From positions 1,581,501 to 1,645,500 of the forward strand of contig CAJHZI010000431.1 of the NCBI GenBank assembly GCA_905160935.1: DNA of 64,000 bases, given 5' to 3'. Below are positions 1-12,869 of the stretch, piece by piece. Below the pieces are notes generated by a model. It was not told where the DNA came from. It saw only the letters and a program-made list of their open reading frames with translations, and ran no database searches. Numbering within the stretch: position 1 is the first letter of the stretch; each line of letters opens with the position of its first letter. The translations under genes were made by a program, and so were the position numbers. Source of the stretch: Enchytraeus crypticus (Eukaryota; Annelida; Clitellata; Enchytraeida; Enchytraeidae).

Positions 1-170
1 GTCAAATGTTATCTATGCGGTTTCAATATTGATGATATTGGTGTTATAGTTGCATGTTTCTAGAGGTGCAGTCTGTTGTTTTTCTTTATGTTTAATTTTC
101 TTTGTTGCGCGTTTGCGTTTTTTTGTTTCTGTTCTGTGTATGCTTTGGTTGCCCAAGTGGCGAATAAAGA

Positions 171-222
171 TATATATATATATATATATATATCTATATA
201 TATATTATATATATATCTATAT

Positions 223-255
<33 letters not shown>

Positions 256-272
256 GTCTATATATATTTTCA

Positions 273-327
<55 letters not shown>

Positions 328-334
328 TATGTAT
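171..334. repeat. (TA)n array, interrupted
   Basis: Mostly TA dinucleotides with short interruptions. Tyr/Ile open frames across it are artefacts. Confidence 0.95.
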
Positions 335-2172
335 AGAGTAGGGTGGTCCCATCCGTAATGGTGATTTAAAAAAAAATTTTAAACTTTCTCCAACCCTTCA
401 TTTGGTTTCACTAGGCCCAAAAACAATAATAATGTAAAAGAAAACTAAATCAGACAAAATTTAGAACTTGCCCAACTGACTTTAAGATTTGCATTATATT
501 CTGCATGTGTTTAGCTTGACTTTTTTGCCAAGTTTCAGTAATAATGAAATAATATTATTATTATCATTATTATTATAAAACAATTTACTAAGGCTGTTGA
601 CACTTAAAGATACTATGGATAAATGAGGATTGTGAGGACAAATAAGAGGGTTATGTGTTAATACAACCGCCTCCAATACTGAGGTGCAAGGGGAAGTCTT
701 CGTCGGACAGGAAACTGAATTCAGGCGTTGAAAGTCTACTGTTGAACATTGCATGTCAGCATCATATTACTGAAATAATGTTGGAATAAATGTTCCGCAT
801 CAATGACATTTCAAAATCTCCAAACATGGAAAGTTTCATGCATTTTCGTGAATATTGGTTTCAAAACAATAAAGCTGCCTTCCGCCCTTTACAGATGACG
901 AGAACACAGCAATGACAGTGGGTCCGTGGAAGGATGACGTCATACATTTAGCAATGGCTCAACAGGAGGAGTGCCAAACACGTAGGCGTAATGATTACCA
1001 GGCCTCACCAGAACTAATCATAACCATCCTATGATCAACTCCTCCACACACAGTACATTTCTGTTACCTGGGAACTCTTTATCGAGCCAGCTGGATCGCT
1101 AGAGCGGTTTACTCGCTGGAGATGTGGCGGTTTGAAAGTGCGTACCCTCTAGAGCTGCGGTCCAGTGGATCATGCGGTTCATTACCTTATATGGGAATAT
1201 TTGAAAAATGTTTGTTTATTTGCTACCTTCATCTATGTCCGCTCTTGGGTTAAACTTCATCAGCTGTCAGTGTGCCTAGGACCAATAGAGTATTTCTCTG
1301 TTGTCTTCCTCTCCACTATCTCTTCCTATCCACAGAAGGTCTTCTCTGAGGCCGTATTGAAATCCTTTGGACGCCTTCTATGATATTTATCTTATACGTT
1401 TGTAATATTATGTTTCTTCGACATTGACGTGCGAGTGGAGGGCAAGAGGCTCAAGGTTTTTATTGGTAGCAGCCTTAAGGAATAAAGAAGGCTCCTATGA
1501 AGCACTAAAATGCATCACTCTGTTTACCCAACCATCAACAAGAGGATCGACTTCATGATTTCGTAAAAAAAAGAAAACTGTTAGCCTGTTACATAACTTG
1601 GATCTCTCAGATTCTCTTAGTCGATCCAAGCGAGTTGATTAATCAAGAAGATTATGTGAGGTGCCAAGCTATCTGCAAATCTCTTGGAGTTGTCAGAGAC
1701 GTAGCTTGACGCAGTGCTGCCCTCATTCAGCACTTCAAATCCTCCATTACGATATTTGAGAAGCAAAAACAATTCCTCCTACGAGTTGCGGAAGATCATC
1801 ACAAATTGTTCTCTTCTCCCACAGAGGAGAGTTCCGTCCAAAGTTTAAGGCCGCAATAAATATCAAGATCATTTACAATGCTAAGCATCTGTTAAACAAG
1901 GGAACATTGTATTGTAATCTGGATCAGTGGACCTATAAATATGTAAACTGCTGGAGAACCTACATATACATTATGCTATTTATATTTGTTTAAAAATTGC
2001 ATGTAGAATAGAGGATGGGAGTTTGGTGACGTTGGGCAAGTCCTGAATATTAATATTTTTGCCTCAAACTTTCTTTGTGATATTGTGATGTTTTTTAAGG
2101 GAATGGAACCAAATAGGACCTTGGAGAACTGTAGATTCCAAAATTTATTTTTAAGGACCACCCTAATATACA

Positions 2173-2175
<3 letters not shown>
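335..2175. other. No gene recognised
   Basis: AT-rich single-copy-looking DNA with a short (TTA)n patch near 540-577. Frames between 1165 and 1900 show no family I know. Confidence 0.6.
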
Positions 2176-2247
<72 letters not shown>

Positions 2248-2249
2248 CT
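2176..2249. repeat. (TA)n array
   Basis: About 70 bp of TA dinucleotides with one G interruption. Confidence 0.95.
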
Positions 2250-2776
2250 TACATAAATAAATCATAGAACTATTTATTTAAGAATTTAAATATCTTACTT
2301 CGATGGTCTTCAGTATTCAACTATCAGAATTAAATTCCAGTTAATTTCTAAGGTTCACAACGAATTTCATCCATCGTCGAAATTGTGATAAGAGATATTA
2401 ATTATTCAATACAAGTCATCATCATCATCATCTTCTTCTTATTAATTCAGTTCAAATAAAATGAGTAGGCCTGATTGTAATAGTCGATAAATGATCAAAT
2501 ATGCTAATTCGCTTATTTATTGCTTAAATTATTCATTGACCTCTACTTATCCAATACTTTAATGGCTTATTTTAAGCCAATAAAATATAATAAAATTACA
2601 GTGTTTGCTCTGTATTTAACTTATAGTTTGTTTGATAAATTATGGTTAATTATGGTTTTCAATCTGGTTAATAACAATAATTATTATCGTGATTGTTAAA
2701 ATAAAAATTGAAAAGTCCTGCGCAAATCACAATCAATCGCAGTCTAACGCAGTTAATAAAAAACCAGAAATATTAC

Positions 2777-3352
2777 CTGCGCCTTTTCAAGTGCCGATCC
2801 AATCTTTCCCTCCTCCCTAATCAACGCACTTTCCACTCTCAATGCCTCAATCTTCTTTACTTTCTCTTCCACTTCTTTCTCTTTACTCATCTCCGGTGGT
2901 TCAATTAGCGCCTGTTCCACTCTGGCTCTAGCCCCATCCCCTAAAACATCACTCGAACTCTGATCAAGCCCCCCAGATCTTCCCAAATCTCCCCTTCGCT
3001 GTGCCCCTGCTGAAAACCCCGCCGATCTTGTGGCACTCAGGAGCAGTCTGGGGGCAGAGTCAGCAGCCTGGAGCTTAGGCCTGGAGGAGGATCTTCCACC
3101 CAGGGAGCAGGTTGAGCCAGTGAGTCCCGGGCTGGCGCCTGGAGTCTCCGGGACCTCGAGCAGGGCTGCCTGGGAGGGTTGCCTGGTGGTCCGCTGGGGT
3201 TTGGGAATGGGAGTAGGGTTGCGAAATTGTTTGACGGAAGTTTTTCGGGCAACCTCGAGGAACTGGCTAGTCTTGAGGTAGTCATCGATGACGGTATCGT
3301 CCTCGTTGAAGCCAGAGTATTTATCTGGTTTTTCTTCACCGTGAAAACTCAT
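2777..3352 (-). CDS. First coding exon of an unidentified gene, possibly IFT88-like; 3' part outside the window
   Basis: A 192-codon exon beginning MSFHGEEKPDKYSGFNEDD and ending in GSALEKAQ at the donor CAG|GTAATA, phase 0. The ATG has A at -3 and an in-frame TAA upstream. Base composition is far more GC-rich than the surroundings, which supports real coding sequence. Residues 1-40 are acidic and aromatic, the middle is Pro/Ser/Arg/Gly-rich and disordered, and the last 35 residues are a charged helix (EVEEKVKKIEALRVESALI). IFT88, a TPR protein of the intraflagellar-transport B complex, has a similar layout: an early YSG(F/Y)N motif, a disordered stretch, then EEK..LE...ALEKAK. It also has an early GRRP motif that I do not see here. 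The family assignment is a guess. No later exon was recognised between 1 and 2776. Confidence 0.6.
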
Positions 3353-4540
3353 TATAAAAGTTTTGATAATAGTATTATCGAAATAATATTATTTTGATGA
3401 TAATGTTAAGTCTGTGATAATTAGCTATATCCTCCAAATATTAAAAAATATGCTCTTATATAGAAATCACCTATTTTATTTATTTGAAATTATAGTAACC
3501 GCTTCACGTAAGTAAACAATTATAGGAAAATATTGTTACGTCATAGTGTAAAATCTAATTATGGCAATCATAATCTTTAAAATAAGAAAAGTTTTCTGAG
3601 TGTCATATGGAACTTCTGAAAATAGCACAATCGAAAACTTTACTTTTTTTTTAAGAGCCACTAAATGGGATGTTGCAGTAAAATTAATGCTGGAACGATG
3701 TTACAGTGAAAGGAAACGTATATTACATCTGCCTGGAAATTGCACAGGTTGACACTTAGGCCTACCCCAGAAAACAAAGATGCTTTGGTCTCGTAGCAAA
3801 GGCGGAAATATCAGGTTGTAATAATTATCATCTAGCCATAGAATCTTCTGAAGTACATGCACATTCATTGTGTAAAGAGTTTATGTTATTGAACCAATAG
3901 AATGATCACATACAAGTCCGATTGCAATCCAATAAGATCAGGATTCAAATCTGGCGTTGGATTCATCCCCGACTTACTATTCTGATATGATCTCATGCTA
4001 AGCTTCACTTTTGTTCCTATATTTTAAGTAGTAACAATAAAACTACACTAATTATTAATGATAATAGTAATAAGAATAATAACAAAATAATATTAATAAA
4101 GAAATTTTAAAATATAATAATTAAAGATTTAACGTCTATTTTCTAATATAAGGATTATGTCAGGGACTTTTAGCTCCTAAGTGATAAACTTTGTGATTTG
4201 CTGAGATCTCTGACATCGTCGTACTCAAGGAACCAATTTTAAACCCTCAATGAGAGACTGATTAATTACGGACGCCTTGGTAGGACATTTAGAAAATCCT
4301 GGATTGGGACAAATTTTCTCAAACGAAAACCCCATTCAAGAGATGGCGCAAAGCAAAGTTTCCTTTCCATTGTGATAATACGGTAATACTAATGTATGCT
4401 AATAATTGTCACAATATATTCTATGCAATTCACAAGAAGACGGTTACGACATGCTTACTCGTGTTATTCCGAAATGATTTATCTGGATTGATTTCGTTTT
4501 AGTAATCAAATAAATAATGTCGTTGGCACATTTCGACTTC
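3353..4540. other. No gene recognised; short retroelement tail (minus) near 4125-4180
   Basis: AT-rich DNA. Around 4125-4180 the minus strand carries a degraded tail of the type described under finding 'shared 3' motif'. Nothing else was identified. Confidence 0.5.
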
Positions 4541-4547
4541 TCTTGGG

Positions 4548-4677
4548 GTCTCTGTATACTCAGTCATCATCGTTTGGTGCTTTGGCGCCTGTTTGTGTAG
4601 AGTCTACAAGAGACGTCCCAGACATTGCCTTATGGTGAGGAAGCGTACGTTAAATTCTTATCGATTGATTGATTGAC
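4548..4677 (+). mobile_element. LINE-like 3' tail with (ATTG)n end
   Basis: Aligns by eye with the end of the LINE fragment at 16290-16628: shared TACTCAGTC, a GTCTACAAGAGACGTCCCAGAC-type stretch, ACATTGCCTTA, GAGGAA, ACGTTAAAT, then GATTGATTGATTG. 5' truncated. Confidence 0.7.
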
Positions 4678-5222
4678 TATAGTAGGCTATACTTATGCTA
4701 GTTTAGTTTATTATTATTTTGTTTACTATGCTAGTTTATTTTATATGCATTTAGAGTATACTTTAGCTAGTTTTATCTAGTTTTTCTATTTAGTTAATTT
4801 ATGTATGAATTCCTGCATCGTAACATTCTATAATTTTTTTAAAATGTGAGTATCAACAAGTAGTAGATTTACCATAAGTGTACAGAAACTGCCTAATGTC
4901 CAATCAGTTGCAATGAGATTATGATTTAATTAAACGTGAAGTAGGCGTATAGTAATGTAATGCAGCAAGATTGCAGTGTGTTTAGAATCAAGATTCAGAA
5001 ACATTTTCAAACTCACATATTCATTTCGAAACTACCGGCCAGACTTGACCTGACTAATAGTTGATCAATGAAGATACACATTCACCACACAGTCATCTCA
5101 AAAATCTCAGTCACCTCTCATGTTGAACACTCTGCCACTGAATCCGAAGTTGAGTGAACTTTCTCAATTTCTATGCTTCAGAATAGATCTATATTTTTGG
5201 TTAACTATTATTGTACCGTATT

Positions 5223-5385
5223 CCGACGTTATGTGCGGGGGTACGGAAGAATAGACCAACTGCAACTTCTCATGTCGTAAGAGGCGACTATGAAAAAATG
5301 AAGAGGGTAACAGGATATCGCCATAAAAGCCACTATGGTCATGCTATAGCCCATTCGCTATATTAGAGTGTGGCTATGGCTTAAG
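5223..5385 (+). mobile_element. SINE family B copy
   Basis: Contains GAATAGACCAAC followed by the family core CATGTCGTAAGAGGCGACTA (5271-5290). The downstream part (CCATAAAAGCCACTATGG) differs from other B copies, so it may be a separate subfamily. Confidence 0.6.
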
Positions 5386-5433
5386 CCTTTCATGCAGGGG
5401 TCAACTTGCTGCTCGAAGGATTGCATCTGATAA

Positions 5434-5578
5434 CTGGAGTCAGTGGCGATGTCTGTAAGATATTCGACTACAGATCAGAACGTGCTCGGCTTTAAATCCT
5501 GAGTTCGCCCATCATTAACATCGTTTAATTTTTAGTGAGGAAACAGACGTTAACAGAAGCTTTACAGCTTTATCTCGT
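5434..5578 (+). mobile_element. tRNA-like SINE, family A
   Basis: Pattern CAGTGGCGATGTCTGTAAGA, then GATCAG, a B-box-like TTTAAATCCTG, and the tail GTGAGGAAACAGACGTTAAC. One of about ten related copies in the window. Confidence 0.75.
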
Positions 5579-5665
5579 CAAAGTTTTATTTGAGAGTGAC
5601 AATAGACAGTAAATAGGAATAAGATAATAGATCTGCCATTTGACAGAACACTTGAGTGTGCGTGT

Positions 5666-5668
<3 letters not shown>

Positions 5669-5741
<73 letters not shown>

Positions 5742-5749
5742 GAGAGATA
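5669..5749. repeat. (GA)n array
   Basis: About 80 bp of GA dinucleotides with rare GG interruptions. Confidence 0.95.
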
Positions 5750-6546
5750 ATATAATGTTGCTTTTTTAAATTGAGGTACTTTATTTGATACAGGAAACAC
5801 TAGATTTCTGTGAAAAGAAGCACGATTTATTAGCATTTGAACAAAATATTTGCTAAATATAATTTCTGTATCTAAACTGGAAAATAAATATAATAATTTA
5901 TTTTTTGAGAATTACTAACATTTCATCCCTTTAATGGCTAACGCTTAATTAAATTAGACTAATTCAAATAAATTAATATCATTATTTGGATAGCTGTTAC
6001 TGAAGAGAAGAATGATATATCATTTATTTTAACACCTCTTTCTGTTTCGCAATGGACATTGTTTAGAGACGGTCGGGCAAAAATTGAACAGATGGTCTGC
6101 TAGTAATCATTATTGCTTGTTACCCACTCTGCCATCCAAGATATTACTAATATAACGCAACTGCAGTACTGCAGATTCATATTAAATGGTTTTTAAAAAT
6201 TAAATCATGCTAGGTATGATCACTTAATTTTGAACAAATGCTTCGAAAACCATCGAATTCATAGATAGGATTACATTAATCGCAGAAGATCAGGATTAGC
6301 TCCAAGCCAGCGTTCTTGAGTGAATTTTTCTACTTTAGCTTTTTTAGCACTACTCCATTCATACGCACACCGGAGCATACGTACACACATTCACTCACAT
6401 GCATACACCCACGCCGAATAGATTACGTGACGAAATAGCCATCCGTTTGCGAGCAGATTGATTTTAGTCTCAGCACCTACGTCCGCTTTTACTCACAGTG
6501 GTGAGGCTTTGCATGATTTCCGCTTCCGGTAGTTAGAATGACGTTG
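5750..6546. other. No gene recognised
   Basis: AT-rich DNA with a short CA-rich patch near 6360-6410. No domain or repeat family was identified. Confidence 0.55.
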
Positions 6547-6547
6547 A

Positions 6548-6594
6548 CGGAGAGAGAGAGAGAGAAAGAGAGATACAGAGGAATATGACGAAAG

Positions 6595-6641
<47 letters not shown>

Positions 6642-6718
6642 TTGAGAGAGATATAACATGATAACAGAGAAAGAGAGAGAGAGAGAGAAAGATTGAGAGA
6701 GATATAACGAAAGTGAGT

Positions 6719-6752
<34 letters not shown>

Positions 6753-6842
6753 GAGAGAGATACAGAGGAATATGACGAAAGTATGAGAGAGAGAGAGAGA
6801 GAGGAAGAGAGAGAGAGATTGAGAGAGATATAACGAAAGTGA

Positions 6843-6879
<37 letters not shown>

Positions 6880-6893
6880 GGTGGGAGAGAGAG
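6548..6893. repeat. GA-rich minisatellite with higher-order duplication
   Basis: GA runs separated by recurring inserts: ACAGAGGAATATGACGAAAG occurs near 6574 and 6761, and TTGAGAGAGATATAACGAAA near 6692 and 6818. This indicates duplication of blocks of about 130-190 bp, not simple slippage. Confidence 0.85.
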
Positions 6894-7284
6894 CGTAAGA
6901 GGTTGAATGTGAGGGATCTAGTAAGAAAAATGTTATTAGAGTTAAATTAATTTATTACTACAGAAAAGAATTTTTGTCTTATTTTAAAGAGAGAATTAAA
7001 AGCTATTGGTAACACCCATGTAGAATGATGGCTTGTTTGCCATTTTAAAATAGATCATTTATGGGTAGTAGGGGAAAATTAATGAGCATTGATATTTTAT
7101 CATTTATTTCGTCATTAGCATCATCGTGATCCCTTGAATACCAGTTTAAAACTAGGGTCGGTTATTAGGAGATAAGAATAAACCTTCTTTTCTATTCAAT
7201 TTAGAAATTTTGTAGCAATTTCTGCAGCCTTATAGGCGGTAACCAACTGAATACCACATCAAGCTTGATTTTTTAAATCTTAGT

Positions 7285-7345
7285 GCTTTGTCGCCTCTTA
7301 CGACACGTTCATGGTTGGTATATTATTCAGCAACCCGGACACAAC
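7285..7345 (-). mobile_element. SINE B/D head fragment
   Basis: Core TCGCCTCTTACGACAC at 7291-7306, followed by ATTCAGCAACCCGGACACAA. This is the reverse complement of the B/D 5' end. Only the head is recognisable. Confidence 0.6.
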
Positions 7346-7569
7346 ACGGTTAAAACTTATTTCATTTTATTTCATATATTTAATTAAATTGCTTCAATTT
7401 TTTACTTTATTAATTTTGGTAGTCTATATTCATGCTTCTATATTTTATACGAAATTGAAAAATTTAGAAAAATGTCCAAGAAACATATCCGATTTAAATT
7501 ATGAGAAATAACAATTCTGAAGTCAGAGAAACCGTCCCAATCATGAACTCAAACCCTCTAACGATCCTT

Positions 7570-7776
7570 CAGTGACCTCCTAAAGAAAAAGAAATAAGAG
7601 AATAGGGGAATACCCTCATGAAATCCTTTCCCTCTGAATTTTTCTCTCAGCGCCTTTGTATGGCACCTTCGACTCATTCAGTGACCTCATAAAGAAGAAG
7701 AAATAAGAGAATAGGGGAATTCCCTCATGAAATCCTTTCCCTCGGGATTTTTCCCTCTGCGCCTTTGTATGACACC
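7570..7776. repeat. Tandem duplication, period about 109 bp
   Basis: Two copies of about 100 bp beginning CAGTGACCTC (7570 and 7679), both containing AAATAAGAGAATAGGGGAAT and GCGCCTTTGTATG. Divergence is modest. Confidence 0.85.
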
Positions 7777-8960
7777 GGTTATTAGACGACGACGATGCTG
7801 TCACGCAATGATGACGTGGCCAGTCAGGCGTGACGATAACAAAAACAAACAAAACGATTCGCAAGATAGCGCGAACAATACTGACTGCTGAAAGGAAATC
7901 CGAGTGAAATAGAATCCAGTACGAATCCTATAGAAAGAGCAGAATAGATATGCCAGCCGATGTAACTTTCTAATGAAAAACTGCCGGTCTTTATATGAAA
8001 ATTAAATCGGGAGTTACTAGAATGTAATAAAAGTTTTCGCCCGTTTTATGACTTTATGAAGCTATGAAAGACGCTGTTCTTTTTCAGTTGAAATATTAAA
8101 AATTACAAAATATATCATATAGAGTTTACATACTCGGTAACGCATTAACCGGGAAATGAGAGTGATCGGCTCCGAAAATTGCCTTCACAGAAGGAATATT
8201 AAATAGTATCTAATTATATTTATTTATGTGTAATATTTAAAAAAGAAACAGTCATTAGTGCATTTAGTAATAAGAATATTGGTTTAAATTTAAATAGCTA
8301 AATTCCACACAGATTTAATAACTGTTTGCAGACTATCAGAAATTCGTAAAATATCAAGAACCAGAAATGTTGACATTTTGTGGCTCTGAATTGCTTAAAC
8401 CATTTCTATCCCGTTACATCTCAATTCCATTAAATAAAAAGAGTTTTCGACCAAGCGCAGCAAGATACTTCTTCATATTGATCTGTCGCGATGTATTCAT
8501 TGACACAATTTCACCGGCAGTTTTGTAAACTATGGCGTCCCTTGCAGATTAACAACGCTTTTCCAATGACTGACGTATCCCGGTGAAATAACTCTATTTA
8601 AGTTACCGTTTTCACTTTCAATGAAAGCTATCCGTCAATTAATTCCATTTAATTGCACTCTTTGGTTTAATGAAAACTGTCAATATAGACCGAAATCGTA
8701 CCAGTTCTTTATTTCTCGTTGGTTTAGTAGGTAGCCTATTAACTCCGAGTTAGAGAACAAAAAACGCATGAAACCCAATTTAAAAGAAGTTGATTATTGT
8801 ATTTTTTGCGCTACTGGATGACAAGGACTTCTGTACATATTGTGCACACCATCGATCCTTCCAATTAATTCAATCTGACAAAGTATCTTGATTTTAGTCC
8901 AGACCCAACTGTAGCTTTCTGCAAACCATATCAGTATTGAGAAATCATATTCTTTGCTAT
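7777..8960. other. No gene recognised; unique-looking DNA
   Basis: No repeat family seen. 8400-8660 has higher complexity and mixed composition with homeodomain-type sites (TCAATTAATTCC, TTTAATTGCA). It could be conserved non-coding sequence, but that cannot be told from one genome. Confidence 0.4.
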
Positions 8961-8964
8961 TAGT

Positions 8965-8965
<1 letters not shown>

Positions 8966-9015
<50 letters not shown>

Positions 9016-9085
9016 TATATAATTATTATATATATATATATTATATATTTATTACTGTATTATATATATATATATCTATATATTT

Positions 9086-9138
<53 letters not shown>
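8966..9138. repeat. (TA)n array, interrupted
   Basis: Two long TA stretches separated by TTATTACTG-type interruptions. Confidence 0.95.
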
Positions 9139-9142
<4 letters not shown>

Positions 9143-9299
9143 AAATAATGAAACCAATAGTTACTTTTATTTATAAAGTTCTGTATTATACAATTATTAG
9201 AACATCGCATTAAATAGACAAAAATGAACAAACTGTAATTGTGATCACGTAATTTGTAAAGTATCAATAAACTACTCAAACAATAATGTAGTTTAAAAA

Positions 9300-9545
9300 C
9301 TCAACAAGTCCATTAAACATGCCAAAGTTGAGAGAGGGTTAAAGGTCCCTCTTGTGCCACGGGAGGGGGTAAAGCTTCACTGCAGTGGCTAGAGTGGGGT
9401 AAATTACTAGAGTTGGGTTGCGGGTTGCCGTTATGTTGCTCTCATTGCGTCGTTATTTCACCACAGGGCGCCACCGTCACTTCCTCCGGAAGGACCCTTG
9501 GTCCCTTAGTTTCACCTCTTTCAAGGTATTACCAGCAGTTGAAAA
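9300..9545. other. GC-richer patch, unidentified
   Basis: Noticeably higher GC than the surroundings (GGGCGCCACCGTCAC, CCTCCGGAAGGACCC), with no frame or repeat I recognise. Possibly an old transposon fragment. Confidence 0.35.
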
Positions 9546-11380
9546 TATTTCATTTAGCCCAATATTTATTGTAAATATTTATTTAGTACAGTATTTGTTG
9601 TAAATAAATGACTGTGTTAACGAAATTTGTTATTCTAATACGAGAGTGTTATTTTGATTTTGATTTAATTTTTCTGTAAATTCGCATGCATATTAAATGC
9701 TATAGTAACGCTAAATACTGTTAATGCTTTGTTTACATTCAATTGTTTATGAGGCTTTCATGAAAGAATATATTCCATTATTGTCATAAATCTGACAAAC
9801 CGCATAAGACGTGTTTGAATATAAAGATTACACCAGGTAATTCAAATCAAATGAAAAAAATATAAAATACCTGAAATAAAGGAAATTATATTTAAATGTG
9901 GATAACTTGTAAACTTAACGCGTTCTGGTCTATAAAATATACTTGCCTATATAAAAACATTTATATGAAACTTCCTTTGGCTAGTCGGCTTGGATTTTGT
10001 CTCAAGAACATCCTAGTAATATGAAGAACATCAGAAACAGAAAAACCACAACAACCGTTGAGTCAGATTGCTACTGTTGTCCATGGCAACATTGAGCACG
10101 AAGCCTAACTATTTGATAATCGTACTATTCTTCTGCTCATAGGATTTTCACAGGATTACCGTTAAGTTTAAGTATTCGGTTAATGTGGTTATTTTAATTT
10201 CGACTCCCTGTTGTATGGTTCAGAAATTCAGAAATTTCAAAAAGTAGCTAAATCCGGATGAAATTAGCAATATAACCAGTTTTTTTCGCTCCCCCAAACA
10301 TGCAGCGGGAGAAGAAGGGGTGGGAATACAGAACGGCTCCTATTGGGTATTTGATTTAACTGATTCAATAAATCGTGTTTGTTTACTTCCATAAAAAATC
10401 TACACAGGGTCCTTTGTAGAAAGCTATGGCTCGTTGTAAACAACGCCATATTAAAAAAATTACTAATACTACCAATGTATAGGTATATTACAATTTCAGT
10501 TATTAATTTGGATAAATACTGAAGGATAGGAACTTTTAAGAAACATAGTCCAATGTTCTTCCTCCCCTCCCCTCCCCTTTAATAATAACCTTCTCCCCCT
10601 CTCCTGTCCCCACCATAATGCCTTCAAAGTTTCGTTAGTATGCACTAATGGCAGATTGCCTTGAACAGACTGTACTTATAGTCACCCATATTTGCCGTTA
10701 TGCTTTATACGAAGACATTAATCATCGTCTCCGTAGATTATACACTGAAGGCATTCAGTAGCTTAATTAAAGTCTTTCTTATGTATCAAACCTTTAAGAC
10801 CAAAGGTCACCAAAACAAAAAGAATTAAACACTGAATAATCTCTCAGAGTAATGTTGCCCTTCATAGCAACATCGAGCACTTCGAAGCCAAAACAACGGA
10901 TATGATAAGGATCGTTTTAAAAAGCTAGAATCAAATTTTCAGAAAATTTGTCGGCGGAAAAGGTACTTTGACATTTAAAATATTTAAAATGTTTTAATAT
11001 AAAAATATATAACAATTTAATATAAGAAAAGTATTGACATTTTGAAATTTGAGCGAATACTGAAGTACTGAAGCTCTTTTCTCGGATTTTATTATATTCT
11101 AAGCTCTATACTTTAGCAGCGAACTCGTGAGCATAGGTTGGAAATTTAAAGAAACAAGTGTTAGCTTCACATATATTTAATTGTTATATAACATCCATTA
11201 CATATACATGTATAGTTAACATGTTGTATTCGATTTACAGAGAATCCACTGAGAGCAACGCGTAAGCTATATTTTTGCGATCTTACTATTACAACAGCTG
11301 CATTTTTTTCAATTTTTAGTGCTGAATCTTAGTCTGAAGCATAACCGATGGCATAGCCTATAGCGAAATCTTGTAATTGA
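9546..11380. other. No gene recognised; two copies of a short dispersed repeat
   Basis: Near 10065-10110 and 10850-10890 there is a shared motif of the form CAT(G)GCAACAT(C/T)GAGCAC followed by GAAGCC. A third copy lies at 39105-39150. The element is unnamed; its boundaries are unclear. Confidence 0.45.
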
Positions 11381-11389
11381 GACCTAAAC

Positions 11390-11590
11390 ATATAGCAAAT
11401 AATATATTACAATAAAATATAACATATAACAGTAACATATATCAATATAACATATAACAATATAACAATAACATATAACAATATAACATAACAATATAAC
11501 ATAACAACATAACAATAACATATAACAATAACATATAGCAATATAGCATAAAACAATATAACAATAACATTTAACATATAAGAGATCAAC
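11390..11590. repeat. Low-complexity ATAACATATAACA array
   Basis: About 200 bp of short imperfect units of 6-13 bp built from AATATAACA and ATAACAAT. Open frames across it are artefacts. Confidence 0.9.
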
Positions 11591-11804
11591 ATATACATGT
11601 AGAATCAGAGATAGGGGAGGGTGGAGTGGATTGGGGGGAAGGTGAAGCCCAATGATGTAACAGGGAGATAGATCTCTGAGAGATTGAAACATGAATCGTG
11701 TTAATATATGCGTTGACAACTTACTAGAAGATCATCGTCTTCATTAGCATTTCTATATCCATTGAACTTCTCTGATTTCAATCTGCACCCAATCGATGGA
11801 GTCA

Positions 11805-11900
11805 TTCTGTGGCAATGTGGTTAGCATGATTCTCTGCTTCGTTGGTGTGTAGTTCGAATCCCGTGAGGTTAGTTAGGTGGTCAGCCCGTCACGTGCACAG
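11805..11900 (+). mobile_element. tRNA-like SINE head
   Basis: GGCAATGTGGTTAGCATGAT resembles an A-box region, and AGTTCGAATCCCGTGAGG is a good pol III B box. The remaining sequence does not fold as an intact tRNA, so it is read as a tRNA-derived SINE distinct from family A. Confidence 0.55.
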
Positions 11901-12421
11901 TTTGCATTAGTTTGGATAAAAGAACATGTTGAAATGATTAGAAACGAATAGAAGTGAGTATATATGATTATTTAATCTTCAATTGAAGGTTTTATATGCA
12001 CAACAGGAGAAGCGAATAAAGCTGGCTGTAGGGGGATATGACAAAATTCTAAAAACATTAATCCTAATCTCACGAAAACTTTTTGAAGAGAAGGCTCCAG
12101 GTTATCTCCACCAATCCAGTGTAGATCTGGCTTATCCGGATATAGACCTATGGATCAGTCCCTTGAGAGAATCCGTCATCATATTACCAGAGCTAACTTC
12201 CGGATGTTTCCTACACTCTTTCCCTGGTTGAATGCTTCCAGACGCCGACTAGAATGACTTTAAAAGACAAATGGAGCAGGTTTACATACAGCTAATACTT
12301 AAAAAATTAAATGTAATTACAAGATTTACGTCTACCAGGACTACGTTGTGTGTTCTTTTATATTCTTACTCGGTGTATCTAGTACTCAGCGCTCAAGGTC
12401 GAAAATCTTGAAACATATAAC

Positions 12422-12423
<2 letters not shown>
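11901..12423. other. No gene recognised
   Basis: An 82-codon frame (11983-12231) lacks recognisable motifs or coding composition. Confidence 0.5.
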
Positions 12424-12484
<61 letters not shown>

Positions 12485-12513
12485 TATAGATATATATATA
12501 TATTATATATATA

Positions 12514-12551
<38 letters not shown>
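12424..12551. repeat. (TA)n array
   Basis: TA dinucleotides with a few interruptions, directly abutting the foldback element that follows. Confidence 0.95.
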
Positions 12552-12553
<2 letters not shown>

Positions 12554-12556
12554 AAC

Positions 12557-12687
12557 ATGCAACGACCAATAAAAAGTTTCTAATTATGAACCAGTTCACA
12601 GTTTTCTTCTTGAGTATCGTAACTCGGTGGCCATCAGTCCTCTCATTATGAACCACATATTTATAAACTTTTTATTGGTCGTTGCAT
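12557..12687. mobile_element. Foldback/MITE-like element with 23-bp perfect terminal inverted repeats
   Basis: The left arm at 12557-12579 is the exact reverse complement of 12665-12687 (arm starts ATGCAACGACCAATAAAA). The interior is 85 bp with no coding capacity. The adjacent (TA)n tract obscures any target duplication. Confidence 0.7.
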
Positions 12688-12869
12688 AAAGATTTTAAAT
12701 CTTTGGCTTGTAAGATTGTTCACCATTGCCTTCTTCAGTAAACACTTCAGCTGGATGTTTGTAAATAATTGCATAATTTATGTTGAGACTAGTCTCAAAT
12801 TTCTCGAAGCCAATGAGGTAGCCACGCTAAACGCGTTAAACGCTAAATAACAAAAATATTAAGTACATT

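Noticed and set aside
3030..3281. Plus-strand 83-codon frame opposite the exon at 2777-3352
   Set aside because: It is a shadow of the GC-rich minus-strand exon, which has the better start context and a donor site.
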